Notes: generated by a model from the letters alone, not told the origin. Positions 17,307 through 26,557 are shown, numbered from the stretch's first letter. The stretch: DNA of 64,000 bases from Flavobacteriales bacterium (GCA_025210805.1 JAOAQX010000004.1:32862-96861); one strand, 5' to 3'. A program made the numbers and translations.

Positions 17307-17936
17307 TTATTCTATTAGTTGAGCACCTTTATTTTGCTCCTTCAATAGGTCTGCAGAAGCGTACACAAGCTGTTCAGCTTCCTTATGCATGGTATAAAAA
17401 ATACTTACTTTTCCTTCTTCTTGTAAAATACGATGCTTTTGATTAATAAAGCACTCTTTGTTTTTAGGCGTATTTAGTTCTTTATAAAGTCTGATAAATT
17501 TGGCTGCATCTGCTTTATTCTTAAAATCAATTTGATGGTAGCTAAGAAAAGTATATCTAGGTGCCCCATCTACAATACCCTTTTCTTTTGCAGCACTAAA
17601 TTCAATATGGTCTTCACCATGTAGATAAATCATACTGTTATTTACACAATTATAAAAGCTTAGATTATTATCCCTTTCATACCTGAAAATTTTTGCCTTA
17701 AAGTCATTTTTCTTGAGCAATTCTTTCCATTTTTTGACAAAAGCTTGATCCATTTTTGAAGGAACCAATGTAAAATCATACGATTTTGTTTGTTCAGTTG
17801 GCATCTCCTCCATATTTAAAAGAGTAGTCTCTTTTTTTGTTTCTGTTTTAATCTGTTCTGCTTTTGATGTTTTGGAGTCTGAACAAGAACTGAAAAATAT
17901 CACATTGATCAAACTTAATAAAATCAATTTTTTCAT
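17307..17936 (-). CDS. lipoprotein of unknown function
   Basis: About 209 residues. The lipobox FFSSC lies near residue 20 of the frame starting MKKLILLSLIN, which is why I choose that ATG over the upstream TTG/GTG of the longer frame. The mature part is basic, with no domain I recognise. It is an isolated gene; the 298 bases upstream (17964-18261) hold no visible gene. Confidence 0.7.
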   Translation of the reverse strand: MKKLILLSLINVIFFSSCSDSKTSKAEQIKTETKKETTLLNMEEMPTEQTKSYDFTLVPSKMDQAFVKKWKELLKKNDFKAKIFRYERDNNLSFYNCVNNSMIYLHGEDHIEFSAAKEKGIVDGAPRYTFLSYHQIDFKNKADAAKFIRLYKELNTPKNKECFINQKHRILQEEGKVSIFYTMHKEAEQLVYASADLLKEQNKGAQLIE

Positions 17937-18261
17937 AAAAATACGTTTTAAATTTTGCCCCAAAGTTAAATGGAAAATATCATTGAGCTACATTTAGCAA
18001 TATGAATTCGTTTAGTTTTAATAATTGTCAGATTGATCGTTTGTGTTTATAGGTTAATGTAAGGGGAAAAAAGAGAACTCCTTCTATAGAATAGCTTTCT
18101 AAAATCTCAGTTTTCCCGAGAAGTATGCGGCTTAATTGTGTTAATTTTTGTAAATTATCTGGTTTAAGAAAGAATTTGATTTGGGAATGTAGTTTAAATT
18201 AACCATTTTTGATTATCTAACTTTTTTGATGTCAGAAAACTATCTTTAAATTATCCTTATT

Positions 18262-19212
18262 ATGAAGAAATTATTATTATTTGCCTTACTTTCTAATTTT
18301 GCTTTTGCCCAAAAAAGCGTCAAGCTTCACTTAAGATCTTTTATTGATAATCAAGAGTTTGCGTATCAGGTTGGTAGTCAAAACAATCTGAATCATTTAT
18401 TTAAAATTAAGAGACTTCATTATTATTTAGGAGATGTTGAAATAACTTATGACGGTGGACAGAAAAAGCATTTTTCTAAATCGATTTTCTTGCTAAAAGC
18501 AGATGAAACTCCAGGAAATGTAATTTTAGACCTAGGAACGCATGATGTAAATAATGTAGAACAAGTTCGATTTGCAATAGGAGTAAAGGAATCACTGAAT
18601 CACGACGATCCAACACAGTATGACGCAAGTCATCCACTTGCCCCACAAATGCCTGCTATGCATTGGGGATGGGCAGCGGGCTATCGATTCATTATTCTAG
18701 AAGGAAAAACAGGACCTGCATTTAAGCATAATATGGAAATACATGCTTTGGGCGATACCAATTATTTTCATCAAACTATAGCTGTTACAAGTTTATCTAG
18801 TGAGAATGAAATTCATATTCCAATTAAGGCAGATTTTGGAAAAATATTAGATGATGTGTCTATAAATAGCTCCATTATTCATCATGGAGAAACTTTTCAA
18901 TCTTGTATGCAAGTGATGCAAAATCTTAAAAATAAAGTTTTTAGTTATGATTCTGATTATCAAATTGGCGTTGAAGAAGAATTGGCATCAATTATCAAGG
19001 TATTCCCAAATCCTTCAAATGGTGTTTTAAGAATCAATAATCCAGTAGATGAAGTTTTAACCATTAAGGTATTTAATGTTTTTGGACAGGAAGTTTTTCA
19101 AAAGAAATCTCAAGAAGAAATTTTGGATTTAAGCCATCTTTCAAAAGGAAATTATTTTCTCGAATTAGAATCGTCAACAGGAAAAGCCCGTAAAAAAATC
19201 ATTTTACTATAA
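18262..19212 (+). CDS. MbnP-like copper protein with T9SS sorting domain
   Basis: A 316-residue protein. A signal peptide ends in FAFAQ. Residues ~18-220 resemble the MbnP family: an IKRLHYYLGDVEI segment and MHWGWAAGYRF with W135/W137, followed by ILEGK. In characterised MbnP proteins a partner diheme enzyme (MbnH) oxidises a Trp to kynurenine and the product binds copper. Residues ~243-316 are a T9SS type A sorting domain (VFPNPSNGVLRI, VFNVFGQEVF, LSKGNYFLELES), so it should be exported across the outer membrane. Two diheme peroxidases follow at once. The family call is by motif; copper binding is inferred. Confidence 0.8.
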   Translation: MKKLLLFALLSNFAFAQKSVKLHLRSFIDNQEFAYQVGSQNNLNHLFKIKRLHYYLGDVEITYDGGQKKHFSKSIFLLKADETPGNVILDLGTHDVNNVEQVRFAIGVKESLNHDDPTQYDASHPLAPQMPAMHWGWAAGYRFIILEGKTGPAFKHNMEIHALGDTNYFHQTIAVTSLSSENEIHIPIKADFGKILDDVSINSSIIHHGETFQSCMQVMQNLKNKVFSYDSDYQIGVEEELASIIKVFPNPSNGVLRINNPVDEVLTIKVFNVFGQEVFQKKSQEEILDLSHLSKGNYFLELESSTGKARKKIILL

Positions 19213-19223
19213 AGTTTACATAT

Positions 19224-20306
19224 ATGAGATATATAAGTTATTTCCTTATCACAGTTTTTCTTGTTTCTTGTTCCAAAGATACCTTTAATACAGATTTTGT
19301 AGAATGGGATAAAACACCTTATGTTTTCCCGAAACTCCCAAATTTTCCACCTCCAAAATTATCTGCTGAAAATCCACTTACCTTATCAAAAGTGGCTTTG
19401 GGAAAGAGGTTGTTTTATGAGAAAAAACTTTCTTTAGATAATACAATAAGTTGTTCTTCTTGTCATCAACCAGAACATGGTTTTAGCGACCCAAGAAAAT
19501 TATCTTTGGGAGTAGATGATAGCGAAGGTAAAAGACAATCTATGGCGACTTTTAATTTGGCATTTGCAGGGGAAGAAGGCTTTTTTTGGGATGGTAGAGC
19601 AAGAACGCTCAAAGAACAAGTATTAATGCCTATCCAAGATCATTTAGAAATGAAGGAAACCTTAGAAGGTGTTATAAAAAAGCTTTCGGAAGATGAAAAC
19701 TATAAAAATGATTTTATTCGTGCTTTTGGTGACCATAAAATAAGTTCAGAAAGAATAGCTTTGGCATTGGAGAGCTTTTTGTTGACCATAGTTTCTGCAA
19801 ATTCTAAATATGATAAATATCTGGAAGGAACAGCAACTCTGTCAGAATCTGAAGAAAGAGGGCGGGTTTTGTTTTTTAAAGAATACAATCCACATTTTCC
19901 AACAGAATCAGGAGCAGATTGTGCACATTGTCATTCAGGACCAAATTTTGAAGGAAGAAGACATTCAAATAATGGATTGACTCAAGGAAATAACGGAGCA
20001 GGGGATTTAGGTTTGGAGTCTTTTACCAAAAACGCTGGGGATAGACGAAAGTTTAAAATTACGAGTTTAAGAAATATAGCACTCACGGCTCCTTATATGC
20101 ATGATGGACGTTTTGAGACTTTAAAAGAAGCAATTGAGCATTATAATACGGGAATAAAAGGTTCTCCAACACTTGATCCTGCTTTAAGACAAGTACACCA
20201 AAATGGTGGATTAAAATTAAGTGATCAAAATATAGAAGATTTGGTAAACTTTTTAAAAACCCTTACTGATGAAAGTTTGGCTAAAAACCCTGAGTATTTG
20301 CCCTAA
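19224..20306 (+). CDS. diheme cytochrome c peroxidase/MbnH-like lipoprotein
   Basis: A 360-residue protein of the CcpA/MauG/MbnH family. The N-terminus is a lipoprotein signal (FLVSC, Cys16). Heme sites are CSSCH (77-81) and CAHCH (233-237). The inter-heme Trp is conserved: W122 in FFWDGR, 45 residues after the first heme Cys, as in bacterial peroxidases. TAPYMHDG supplies the usual Met ligand (M292) for the high-potential heme. It lies 11 bases after the MbnP-like gene, so it is a natural candidate for the enzyme modifying that protein. Confidence 0.88.
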   Translation: MRYISYFLITVFLVSCSKDTFNTDFVEWDKTPYVFPKLPNFPPPKLSAENPLTLSKVALGKRLFYEKKLSLDNTISCSSCHQPEHGFSDPRKLSLGVDDSEGKRQSMATFNLAFAGEEGFFWDGRARTLKEQVLMPIQDHLEMKETLEGVIKKLSEDENYKNDFIRAFGDHKISSERIALALESFLLTIVSANSKYDKYLEGTATLSESEERGRVLFFKEYNPHFPTESGADCAHCHSGPNFEGRRHSNNGLTQGNNGAGDLGLESFTKNAGDRRKFKITSLRNIALTAPYMHDGRFETLKEAIEHYNTGIKGSPTLDPALRQVHQNGGLKLSDQNIEDLVNFLKTLTDESLAKNPEYLP

Positions 20307-21327
20307 GAATTGGTTGATTTCAATCGTGTTAATTGTATTTGTTTTTCATTCTTGTGAACATGAAACTTTTGTGTCTTCAAATGAGCAAAAGGTTGAAAAA
20401 TTGTTTCAAATTCCCAGTCATTTTGATCCTATTCCTTTCCCAGATGATAATCATTTTACTCTAGAAAGGTGGCAGCTAGGGAAAAAACTTTTTCATGATA
20501 AAAGACTCTCTAGAACTCAGGAAATTTCTTGTTCTTCTTGTCATGATTCTCGTTTAGCTTTTACAAAGCATGAAGCAGTAAGTCCTGGAATTTTAGGAAG
20601 AAAAGGAAGGCGTAATGCACCCACTCTTACGAATATCGCTTATCATCCTCATTTGCTGTTTGAAGCTTCTGTACCTAGTATAGAAATGCAGGTTTTGGTT
20701 CCTATTCAGGATACTAATGAGTTTGATCACAATATGGTAGCTGTTTATAAAGCATTAGGAGATGATCCTGAATACAAAAAGTTGAGTGAGAAAGCTTATG
20801 GTAGAGATTTCGATGCTTTTGTATTGGTTCGTTCTATTGCCAATTATGAAAGAAGTATGATTTCTGCAAATTCAAAATGGGATCAAGTACAGGAAGGTAA
20901 GGCAGTTTTTACTGAATCAGAAAGAAGGGGAGAAGCTCTTTTTAATAGTGAAAAGACTAAATGTTTTACCTGTCATGGTGGCTTTACTTTTACAAATTTT
21001 GAATTAAAGAATAATGGTTTGACTCAGGAATACGAAGATGAAGGGTTGTATCATTTTACACACAAACCAGAAGATTTTGGTCTTTTTAAGGTACCTACTT
21101 TAAGAAATATTGCACTAACAGCTCCTTATATGCATGATGGTTCTTTATGGACTCTCGATGAAGTGATTACTCATTATAGTGAAGGAGTAAAACCATTTAA
21201 AAATAAATCTCCAGAAGTGAAAAATGCAGCTCTTTCTTCTCAAGAGAAAAAAGATTTGAAAGCCTTTTTATTGACTCTTACTGATTCTTCTTTTGTCAAT
21301 AATTCTTTGTTTCAAATTACTCAGTGA
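20269..21327 (+). CDS. second diheme cytochrome c peroxidase-like lipoprotein
   Basis: A 352-residue paralogue of the preceding enzyme. Heme sites are CSSCH (88-92) and CFTCH (232-236), and TAPYMHDG contains M288. A hydrophobic stretch ending in HSC (Cys29) looks like a lipobox. The start ATG lies 38 bases inside the previous gene; no better start is seen. It differs from the first enzyme in lacking the WDGR motif: the equivalent positions read LLFEASVPS, so the inter-heme Trp is missing. It ends 20 bases from a convergent gene. Confidence 0.85.
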   Translation: MKVWLKTLSICPKNWLISIVLIVFVFHSCEHETFVSSNEQKVEKLFQIPSHFDPIPFPDDNHFTLERWQLGKKLFHDKRLSRTQEISCSSCHDSRLAFTKHEAVSPGILGRKGRRNAPTLTNIAYHPHLLFEASVPSIEMQVLVPIQDTNEFDHNMVAVYKALGDDPEYKKLSEKAYGRDFDAFVLVRSIANYERSMISANSKWDQVQEGKAVFTESERRGEALFNSEKTKCFTCHGGFTFTNFELKNNGLTQEYEDEGLYHFTHKPEDFGLFKVPTLRNIALTAPYMHDGSLWTLDEVITHYSEGVKPFKNKSPEVKNAALSSQEKKDLKAFLLTLTDSSFVNNSLFQITQ

Positions 21328-21346
21328 TTTATTTCCTCAGATAGAA

Positions 21347-22579
21347 TTAAACGTGTCTAAGCGCATCAACAGGTTGGTAAGCAGAAGCTTTTTGTGCTGG
21401 GTAAAAACCAGAAATCACACCAACAATTATACAAACCAAAACAGCCAGTAGCATCCAAATCCATGGAATTACAAATGGTGATTTTAAGAAAATAGCGACA
21501 ATATTTCCTATCATAATTCCGAAAACAATTCCTAAAATCCCTCCCAAAACAGAAATAACAACAGCTTCAGTAAGAAACTGAACAAGAATGTGCTGTGAAG
21601 AAGCACCTAAAGATTTACGAATACCAATTTCTTTGGTTCTTTCTGTTACAGAAACCAGCATGATGTTCATGAGAGCCACTGCTGCACCCAGTAAGGTAAG
21701 AATTCCGATGCTTGAAGTAGCAAGTCCTACTTTATCCAGAATTCCTGTTATAGTTTCTAAAAGAGCTTTGGAGTTGCTAATGGTAAAATTATTGAGATCT
21801 TTTGGGCGTAATTTTCTCACTTTTCTCATAGCCACAATTGCTTCATTTTTTACTTGAGGAATCGTAAAACCTTTTTTTACTTTAGATTCTATTCTTAGTT
21901 GAGAATCTCTATAGGAGTAGTTTTTCTTGGCAACTCTAAAAGGGATATAAGCATCTTGATTGACCGAAAATCCATTTCCTTCTGCTTGAGGTTCTATAAT
22001 TCCTATGACAATATACTTATGAGCGCCTAATTTGATACTTTTTCCAACACCTTTAGCTTTTCCTTTCGGGAAGAGCTTTTTAGCTAAGTCTGATGCAATA
22101 ATTACATAGGGTTTTGCAGCAATATTATCTTCTTTGCTAAAATTCCTTCCGAACTCAATATTTCTACTTTTTACATTAAAGAAATTCTCATCTGCCCCAA
22201 AGAGTGACACATTATTTGCTTCCTCTTCTTTATATTCAATTTTTTGACCACCAGATGCAAAAAAGTACAAAGAGGTTGTGGCAAATGTTGAAATAGATTG
22301 TTGGTATTTTTCACCTTCTTGATTGCTAATAGTGGGAAATGACTTTCTTCTTTGTCTTCCCATCCTAATACCTTGTTCTCTATAGCTCACTTGAAAAGTG
22401 TCTGAACCAGCTTTAGAGAAATTGGAGTTTACAGAACCTTTTAATGCTTCTGTGGCGGTAAAGATACTTACCAAAGCCGTGATTCCCATAGCAATAATGA
22501 GCATGGTGACAATGCTTCGGGTCATATTTCCCTTGATGCTTCTAAAGGCAATTCCTAAATTTTCTCTGTGAACTCTCAT
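21347..22579 (-). CDS. MacB/FtsX-type ABC transporter permease
   Basis: About 410 residues. One N-terminal membrane helix (SIVTMLIIAMGITALVSIF), a large periplasmic MacB_PCD-like domain and three C-terminal helices containing ERTKEIGIRKSLGAS, the FtsX-family signature. It should act with a separate ATPase in lipoprotein release, efflux or cell-wall control, but no ATPase gene is adjacent. The longest frame starts with TTG at 22600; I prefer the ATG at 22579. Confidence 0.87.
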   Translation of the reverse strand: MRVHRENLGIAFRSIKGNMTRSIVTMLIIAMGITALVSIFTATEALKGSVNSNFSKAGSDTFQVSYREQGIRMGRQRRKSFPTISNQEGEKYQQSISTFATTSLYFFASGGQKIEYKEEEANNVSLFGADENFFNVKSRNIEFGRNFSKEDNIAAKPYVIIASDLAKKLFPKGKAKGVGKSIKLGAHKYIVIGIIEPQAEGNGFSVNQDAYIPFRVAKKNYSYRDSQLRIESKVKKGFTIPQVKNEAIVAMRKVRKLRPKDLNNFTISNSKALLETITGILDKVGLATSSIGILTLLGAAVALMNIMLVSVTERTKEIGIRKSLGASSQHILVQFLTEAVVISVLGGILGIVFGIMIGNIVAIFLKSPFVIPWIWMLLAVLVCIIVGVISGFYPAQKASAYQPVDALRHV

Positions 22580-22608
22580 TGAATCATAAAATCTATCCAA
22601 TTTTAAAA

Positions 22609-22616
22609 CAAAATTA
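22609..22616 (-). promoter_or_regulatory. candidate -7 box TAATTTTG for the MacB-like permease
   Basis: Matches the Bacteroidota -7 consensus TAnnTTTG on the minus strand, 30 bases before the ATG at 22579. No good -33 element is seen. Confidence 0.3.
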
Positions 22617-22732
22617 TTGATTGGGAAAAAAAATTAGTGTTCTTTAACCCAAATTATAGAGTGATTCCGTATTCTTCTATAAATTCAGTTGAATTAAACC
22701 TGTAATGGGTATAGGTTTATTGGCATTTCGAA

Positions 22733-23271
22733 TTACTTTTTTCGTTTATAGCGACTTTGTGTTATTTGATTCAGAAAGGTTTTGTTTTCTATCAGTTCAA
22801 ATTTCACTTCACTTGGCAATTCTCCGAAAAGTGGAGAACCACCGCCTAATAAAATCGGAAGCGTTGTTAGAATCATTTCATCAATCAAATTTTCTTTTAG
22901 AAAATTCCTGATTGTCGTTCCTCCATCAATATAAAGTCTGCTATATCCTTTATCGTGAATTGCTCTAAAACCTCCGATAAAGTTCCATGGATTAAAAAAG
23001 CTTTGTCTTTGTGGGATTTAGGTATTTCTTTTAACTTATTGCTTAACACAAAAACAGGCTTGTTATAGGGCCAGGGAACATCAAATCCAATAACAGTTTC
23101 GAAGGTTGTTCGCCCCATGATAAGTGCATCAATTCGGTTGGTGAATTCCACATATCCCATATCATCATGATTAGGGTTGGGTACGGAATTTAGCCAATCG
23201 ATTTTACCATTTTTGTCTGCTATATAGCCATCTAAACTTGTTGCGATAAATACGCTATTCGTTTTAGTCAT
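22733..23271 (-). pseudogene. dihydrofolate-reductase-like (RibD C-terminal) gene with frameshift
   Basis: The 5' part starts at ATG 23271 (MTKTNSVFIATSLDGYIADK) and matches the RibD-C/DHFR-like family through the LSEVLEQF region. Near 22966-22970 the homology jumps to another frame, which continues AIHDKGYSRLYIDGGTT, then LPILLGGGSPLFGELP, and ends at a TAA at 22733-22735. Restoring one base in the GTTTTAGAGC stretch would give an intact protein of about 179 residues. In the current frame the protein ends early with unrelated residues. It is either a recent pseudogene or a sequence error. Confidence 0.85.
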
Positions 23272-23509
23272 TTCTCTTTTGTTTTTTTTAACTGGAATAC
23301 TAATCGGTAGAGAACCTATTTGGTAGTAGCCGTTATCAAAAGTATGTGAAATTACAAAACTCCCCAATAGTTATGCTTAATTAGCCATGGTCTTTTCGCT
23401 AATTCTAATATTTTGCACATGTTGTTAGATTCACACTTTGTTATGTGTGTAATCTAAAAAAACCAGTTATTTTATAGACGCTATTTCAGTAAAAAAAGTA
23501 AGAAATTTT

Positions 23510-24067
23510 TTATCTCAATATTTCAACCATTCCCGTTGTAGATCTGTAAACAGCGGATACCACTTCTGCGTGAACATTGTCTAACGATGAGATCATTTTT
23601 TTGTTAGAAACGGCTAATTCTTTTGCCATTTCCATAGTGGTATTTCCTTTAGGTAGGTATTTTCTTAGTGTTGGGAATTTATCTGTATGGTTTTGTATAT
23701 TTTGAAGAAAGGTAGAGTTATCATTTGCCAATGCTATAACGAGTTTTACACCGCTGAGGGCTACTGTAGCTTCAATGGCTTCTATGTCTGTTTCTGTAAG
23801 AATTCCACCTGGAGTTCTCATAACAATTAAATCACCGAAACCTTGATCAAGAATCGTTTCTACCGAAATTTTGGTATCAATATCTGCAAGTATTAATGCT
23901 TTTGGGTTTTCTTCGTTTTCTAACTCATACAATTGTTGTTTATAGTCGATTGTATTTCCCATTTGAGCCACAAAACGTACATTACCAGTCATTAAATCCC
24001 TGAGGATGTCCTCTGATGTTAGTGAATTTCTTTCAGATTGACTCAGGATATGATTTATTTGGTTCAT
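23510..24067 (-). CDS. beta-carbonic-anhydrase-like protein without zinc ligands
   Basis: A 185-residue protein that aligns with beta-carbonic anhydrases over its length: KALILADIDTK against KALVLGCIDSR, TILDQGFGDLIVMRTPGG against the FDQGxGDxFxxRxAGN block, VKLVIALANDNSTF against SKLIVVLGHTNCGA, and the terminal AVYRSTTGMVEIL. All three zinc ligands are replaced: Cys by D62, His by N115, Cys by S118. Of the Asp-Arg dyad, D64 stays and Arg is K66. It cannot be a normal carbonic anhydrase. A regulatory or binding role is possible. Confidence 0.75.
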   Translation of the reverse strand: MNQINHILSQSERNSLTSEDILRDLMTGNVRFVAQMGNTIDYKQQLYELENEENPKALILADIDTKISVETILDQGFGDLIVMRTPGGILTETDIEAIEATVALSGVKLVIALANDNSTFLQNIQNHTDKFPTLRKYLPKGNTTMEMAKELAVSNKKMISSLDNVHAEVVSAVYRSTTGMVEILR

Positions 24068-24089
24068 AAGATATTTTTTAACAGTTTCT

Positions 24090-24097
24090 CAAATTTA
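24090..24097 (-). promoter_or_regulatory. candidate -7 box TAAATTTG
   Basis: Minus-strand match to TAnnTTTG, 23 bases before the ATG of the carbonic-anhydrase-like gene. The same octamer occurs 24 bases before the active M16 peptidase gene and 20 before the 513-residue T9SS gene, which supports a real promoter. No convincing -33 TTG. Confidence 0.4.
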
Positions 24098-24244
24098 TAC
24101 ATTATAAAACGATAATTAAATTAGATAATAACATTTTGTTAAATATATTACTTAATATGGAGGAATTGTTAGTCTTTTAAAAATTATTCAAAAAGACCTT
24201 CTATGAACATATTTGAGAGTGAATAGAATTATTGTTAGCAGTAC

Positions 24245-26443
24245 TTAGAGAAGCATAACAAATCCTGATGTTTCTAGGATTTCTCCATTAATGGTGGTGT
24301 ATTTACATTGATAATTAAACAATGCTTCTTGAAGGAGTTCTCCATCTTGGTCACGTCCATCCCATTGGTGTTTTTCTTGATATTGAGAGCCATCATAGAC
24401 TTTTCTTCCCCAGCGGTCAAAAATCTCTAAAGTATAAGCTTTTATATTGTATGTTTCGGGGAAAAAATATTCATTCAAATTATCTCCAGAAGGAGTGAAT
24501 GCATTTGGGAAATGAATGGAATAATTTACCCGCACTTTTACATGAATAATCTTTTTATCGGGGCATTTTCCATTTACATTAACGTTTTGGGCAATAAAAT
24601 AATCACCAGGAACAGTAAATTGATGGGTAAAGCTTTCTTCATTGGAAATAGTCCCATCAGAAATAAAGAATTCCATAAATGTAAAGCTGTTACTTAAATT
24701 GGTGATTTCAAAATCTTCATAAATTTCAATATCTGTATTAGAAATTGTAAAATCAGCTTCGGCATTTTGAAAAATGGTAATCCAGCTTTTTTCCTCAATA
24801 CTATCCGTGCATCCCCATTGATCTGTGTAAATAAGTTTTAGGTCTAATACGGTGTCGTGATCGGTATATATTGTAAAGGAAGGGTCGTTTGTGTGGAAAA
24901 CACTATCTAAATACCACTCGTAATGAAGGGGATGATTTAGATCTTGTAATTGAATAAGCACTTCGCTGGAATTACATTGAGCAATTTTATTAGGGAATTT
25001 AAACTCAATAGAATCACTGATGAAAATCGGTATTTTTCTACTCAATTTACAGTTATTATCCTCTATTGTTACTTGTACAAAATGATTTCCAGGTGTGGTG
25101 AAGTCGATATCGTTTAACTGTGTTGGACCAACCGTATCGAGATCACTTTGTGAAAAATTCCATTGGATTTTGGCTCCGCCAGAGAATTCTTGATTGACTA
25201 TTTCAAAACTCATTAGGTCTTTGTCTTTCCAGCAAAGGATAGAATCTCCAGTTAAATCAAAATTTATTTCATTTTTAATAGTTATTTCTTTTATAATAGT
25301 ATCAATACAAGCCGCTCCTCTTGAACTGATTAATCGAACGTCATAATCTCCATCTGCGGGGTAATTATAGGTAACTTGATATCCACTTGCCGTATCTGCT
25401 GTTGTGTTTTGATCTCCAAAATCCCAAAGTAGTGTTAAAGAATCATCTACTATGGCTTCAAAATTAACAGTTTGATTTCCCGTGCAATAATTATCAAAGG
25501 CTTCAAAATCGGCGATATGACTTTTACAATCAAAAACAAGCATTCTGAAATCTCTTATGGTTTTAGAAAGTAAGACACCATTGCGGTATTCTTCTACCAT
25601 AACAGCGATAATATAAGAACCGATTTGTGTGGGAGTCCCCGTGATAATCCCTGTTTCTGGGTCTATCCACATAGGAGGACTTGCATCTAAGGGATGTGTG
25701 GGTGCATAAGGAACATTATAGACAATTAATGGATAAGGAGTTGCATCAATATTTCCTGCGGTATTTGAAGATGTGGCTTGTGGAGTTGTTAGGTAATAAT
25801 GTAAGCTATCACCATCAATATCTATAGCTGAGCAATTATAATTTAGTGATTGGTTAATGCAAACTTCTAAAGGGGGAAGTTCTGAGAATTTCGGATTTGA
25901 ATTACCTAAAGTGAAGTTATTTGGGGGAATTTCTGTAGAAAAAATTGAACCTGTTTGAAAAGGGTTTGCAACAATATTATTTACAGAAGGATTCCGACAG
26001 CATCTCTGATACGAAACAAAGTATCCATTTGAAGATGAAGGTAGTGGAATAGTGACTTTATAGGTTCCTTTTTGAATACAAAAATCACCAACTAATTCAA
26101 TACAAGAGTCTGGACTTTCTATATTTACATTTTCAATGGTTAATGAAGTGAAATTAACTTCTTGGTAAAGGCTGTTGTCGTCATTAAGGACATTGAGTTT
26201 TGCAAAAGGAGCGCCAGGTGTTACGAGTGGTTTTCCATAGATATTATCAAAACCTGCTGGAGTAATCGTTGTTCCATTGGAATCAAGAAAAGGCTGACAG
26301 TCTTTATACACAATCAATTCGAACTCGTAAAGCCCATTTGCAAGTACTTTATAACTAAGTTCACCACCAACAATGTGTGTCGCGTAGCTCCCTTGGAGCA
26401 TAAAAGAGAAAAATAAAAAAACAAAAATTCTTAAAAAACGCAT
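24245..26443 (-). CDS. large secreted protein with PKD-like domains and T9SS type B sorting domain
   Basis: A 732-residue protein. Signal peptide about 1-21, then the HIVGGELSYKVLANGLYEF opening seen in many Flavobacteriia surface proteins. PKD-like segments follow (LLWDFGDQNTTADTASGYQV, IQWNFSQSDLDT). The last ~90 residues are the gliding-motility-associated C-terminal (type B) domain: FPNAFTPSGDNLNEYF, FDRWGRKVYDGSQY, WDGRDQDGELL. It should be exported by the type IX system and attached to the surface. Cys-rich N-terminal half suggests disulphides. Its binding target is unknown. Confidence 0.9.
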   Translation of the reverse strand: MRFLRIFVFLFFSFMLQGSYATHIVGGELSYKVLANGLYEFELIVYKDCQPFLDSNGTTITPAGFDNIYGKPLVTPGAPFAKLNVLNDDNSLYQEVNFTSLTIENVNIESPDSCIELVGDFCIQKGTYKVTIPLPSSSNGYFVSYQRCCRNPSVNNIVANPFQTGSIFSTEIPPNNFTLGNSNPKFSELPPLEVCINQSLNYNCSAIDIDGDSLHYYLTTPQATSSNTAGNIDATPYPLIVYNVPYAPTHPLDASPPMWIDPETGIITGTPTQIGSYIIAVMVEEYRNGVLLSKTIRDFRMLVFDCKSHIADFEAFDNYCTGNQTVNFEAIVDDSLTLLWDFGDQNTTADTASGYQVTYNYPADGDYDVRLISSRGAACIDTIIKEITIKNEINFDLTGDSILCWKDKDLMSFEIVNQEFSGGAKIQWNFSQSDLDTVGPTQLNDIDFTTPGNHFVQVTIEDNNCKLSRKIPIFISDSIEFKFPNKIAQCNSSEVLIQLQDLNHPLHYEWYLDSVFHTNDPSFTIYTDHDTVLDLKLIYTDQWGCTDSIEEKSWITIFQNAEADFTISNTDIEIYEDFEITNLSNSFTFMEFFISDGTISNEESFTHQFTVPGDYFIAQNVNVNGKCPDKKIIHVKVRVNYSIHFPNAFTPSGDNLNEYFFPETYNIKAYTLEIFDRWGRKVYDGSQYQEKHQWDGRDQDGELLQEALFNYQCKYTTINGEILETSGFVMLL

Positions 26444-26462
26444 AAAATATAGTTGAAAAAAA

Positions 26463-26510
26463 TAGAGTCGTAAATTAAGATTATATTTCTTTATCTTATT
26501 TACGACTCTA
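26463..26510 (-). terminator. Rho-independent terminator after kdsA
   Basis: TAGAGTCGTAAAT pairs with ATTTACGACTCTA, extended by AAGAT/ATCTT past a single-base bulge. On the minus strand the hairpin is followed by seven Ts. It separates kdsA from the T9SS type B gene, so the two are separate transcripts. Confidence 0.85.
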
Positions 26511-26557
26511 ATTTAGTAAAAAAAAATGTATTGCCCAAGTATAGAATAGTTTCAATT

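Noticed and set aside
22705..22911. Plus-strand frame of 68 residues
   Set aside because: It is the antisense of the 3' half of the frameshifted reductase gene, which carries clear family motifs.
22960..22975. Programmed ribosomal frameshift in the reductase gene
   Set aside because: No slippery heptamer with a downstream structure is evident and the family is not known for it; simple indel or sequence error is more likely.
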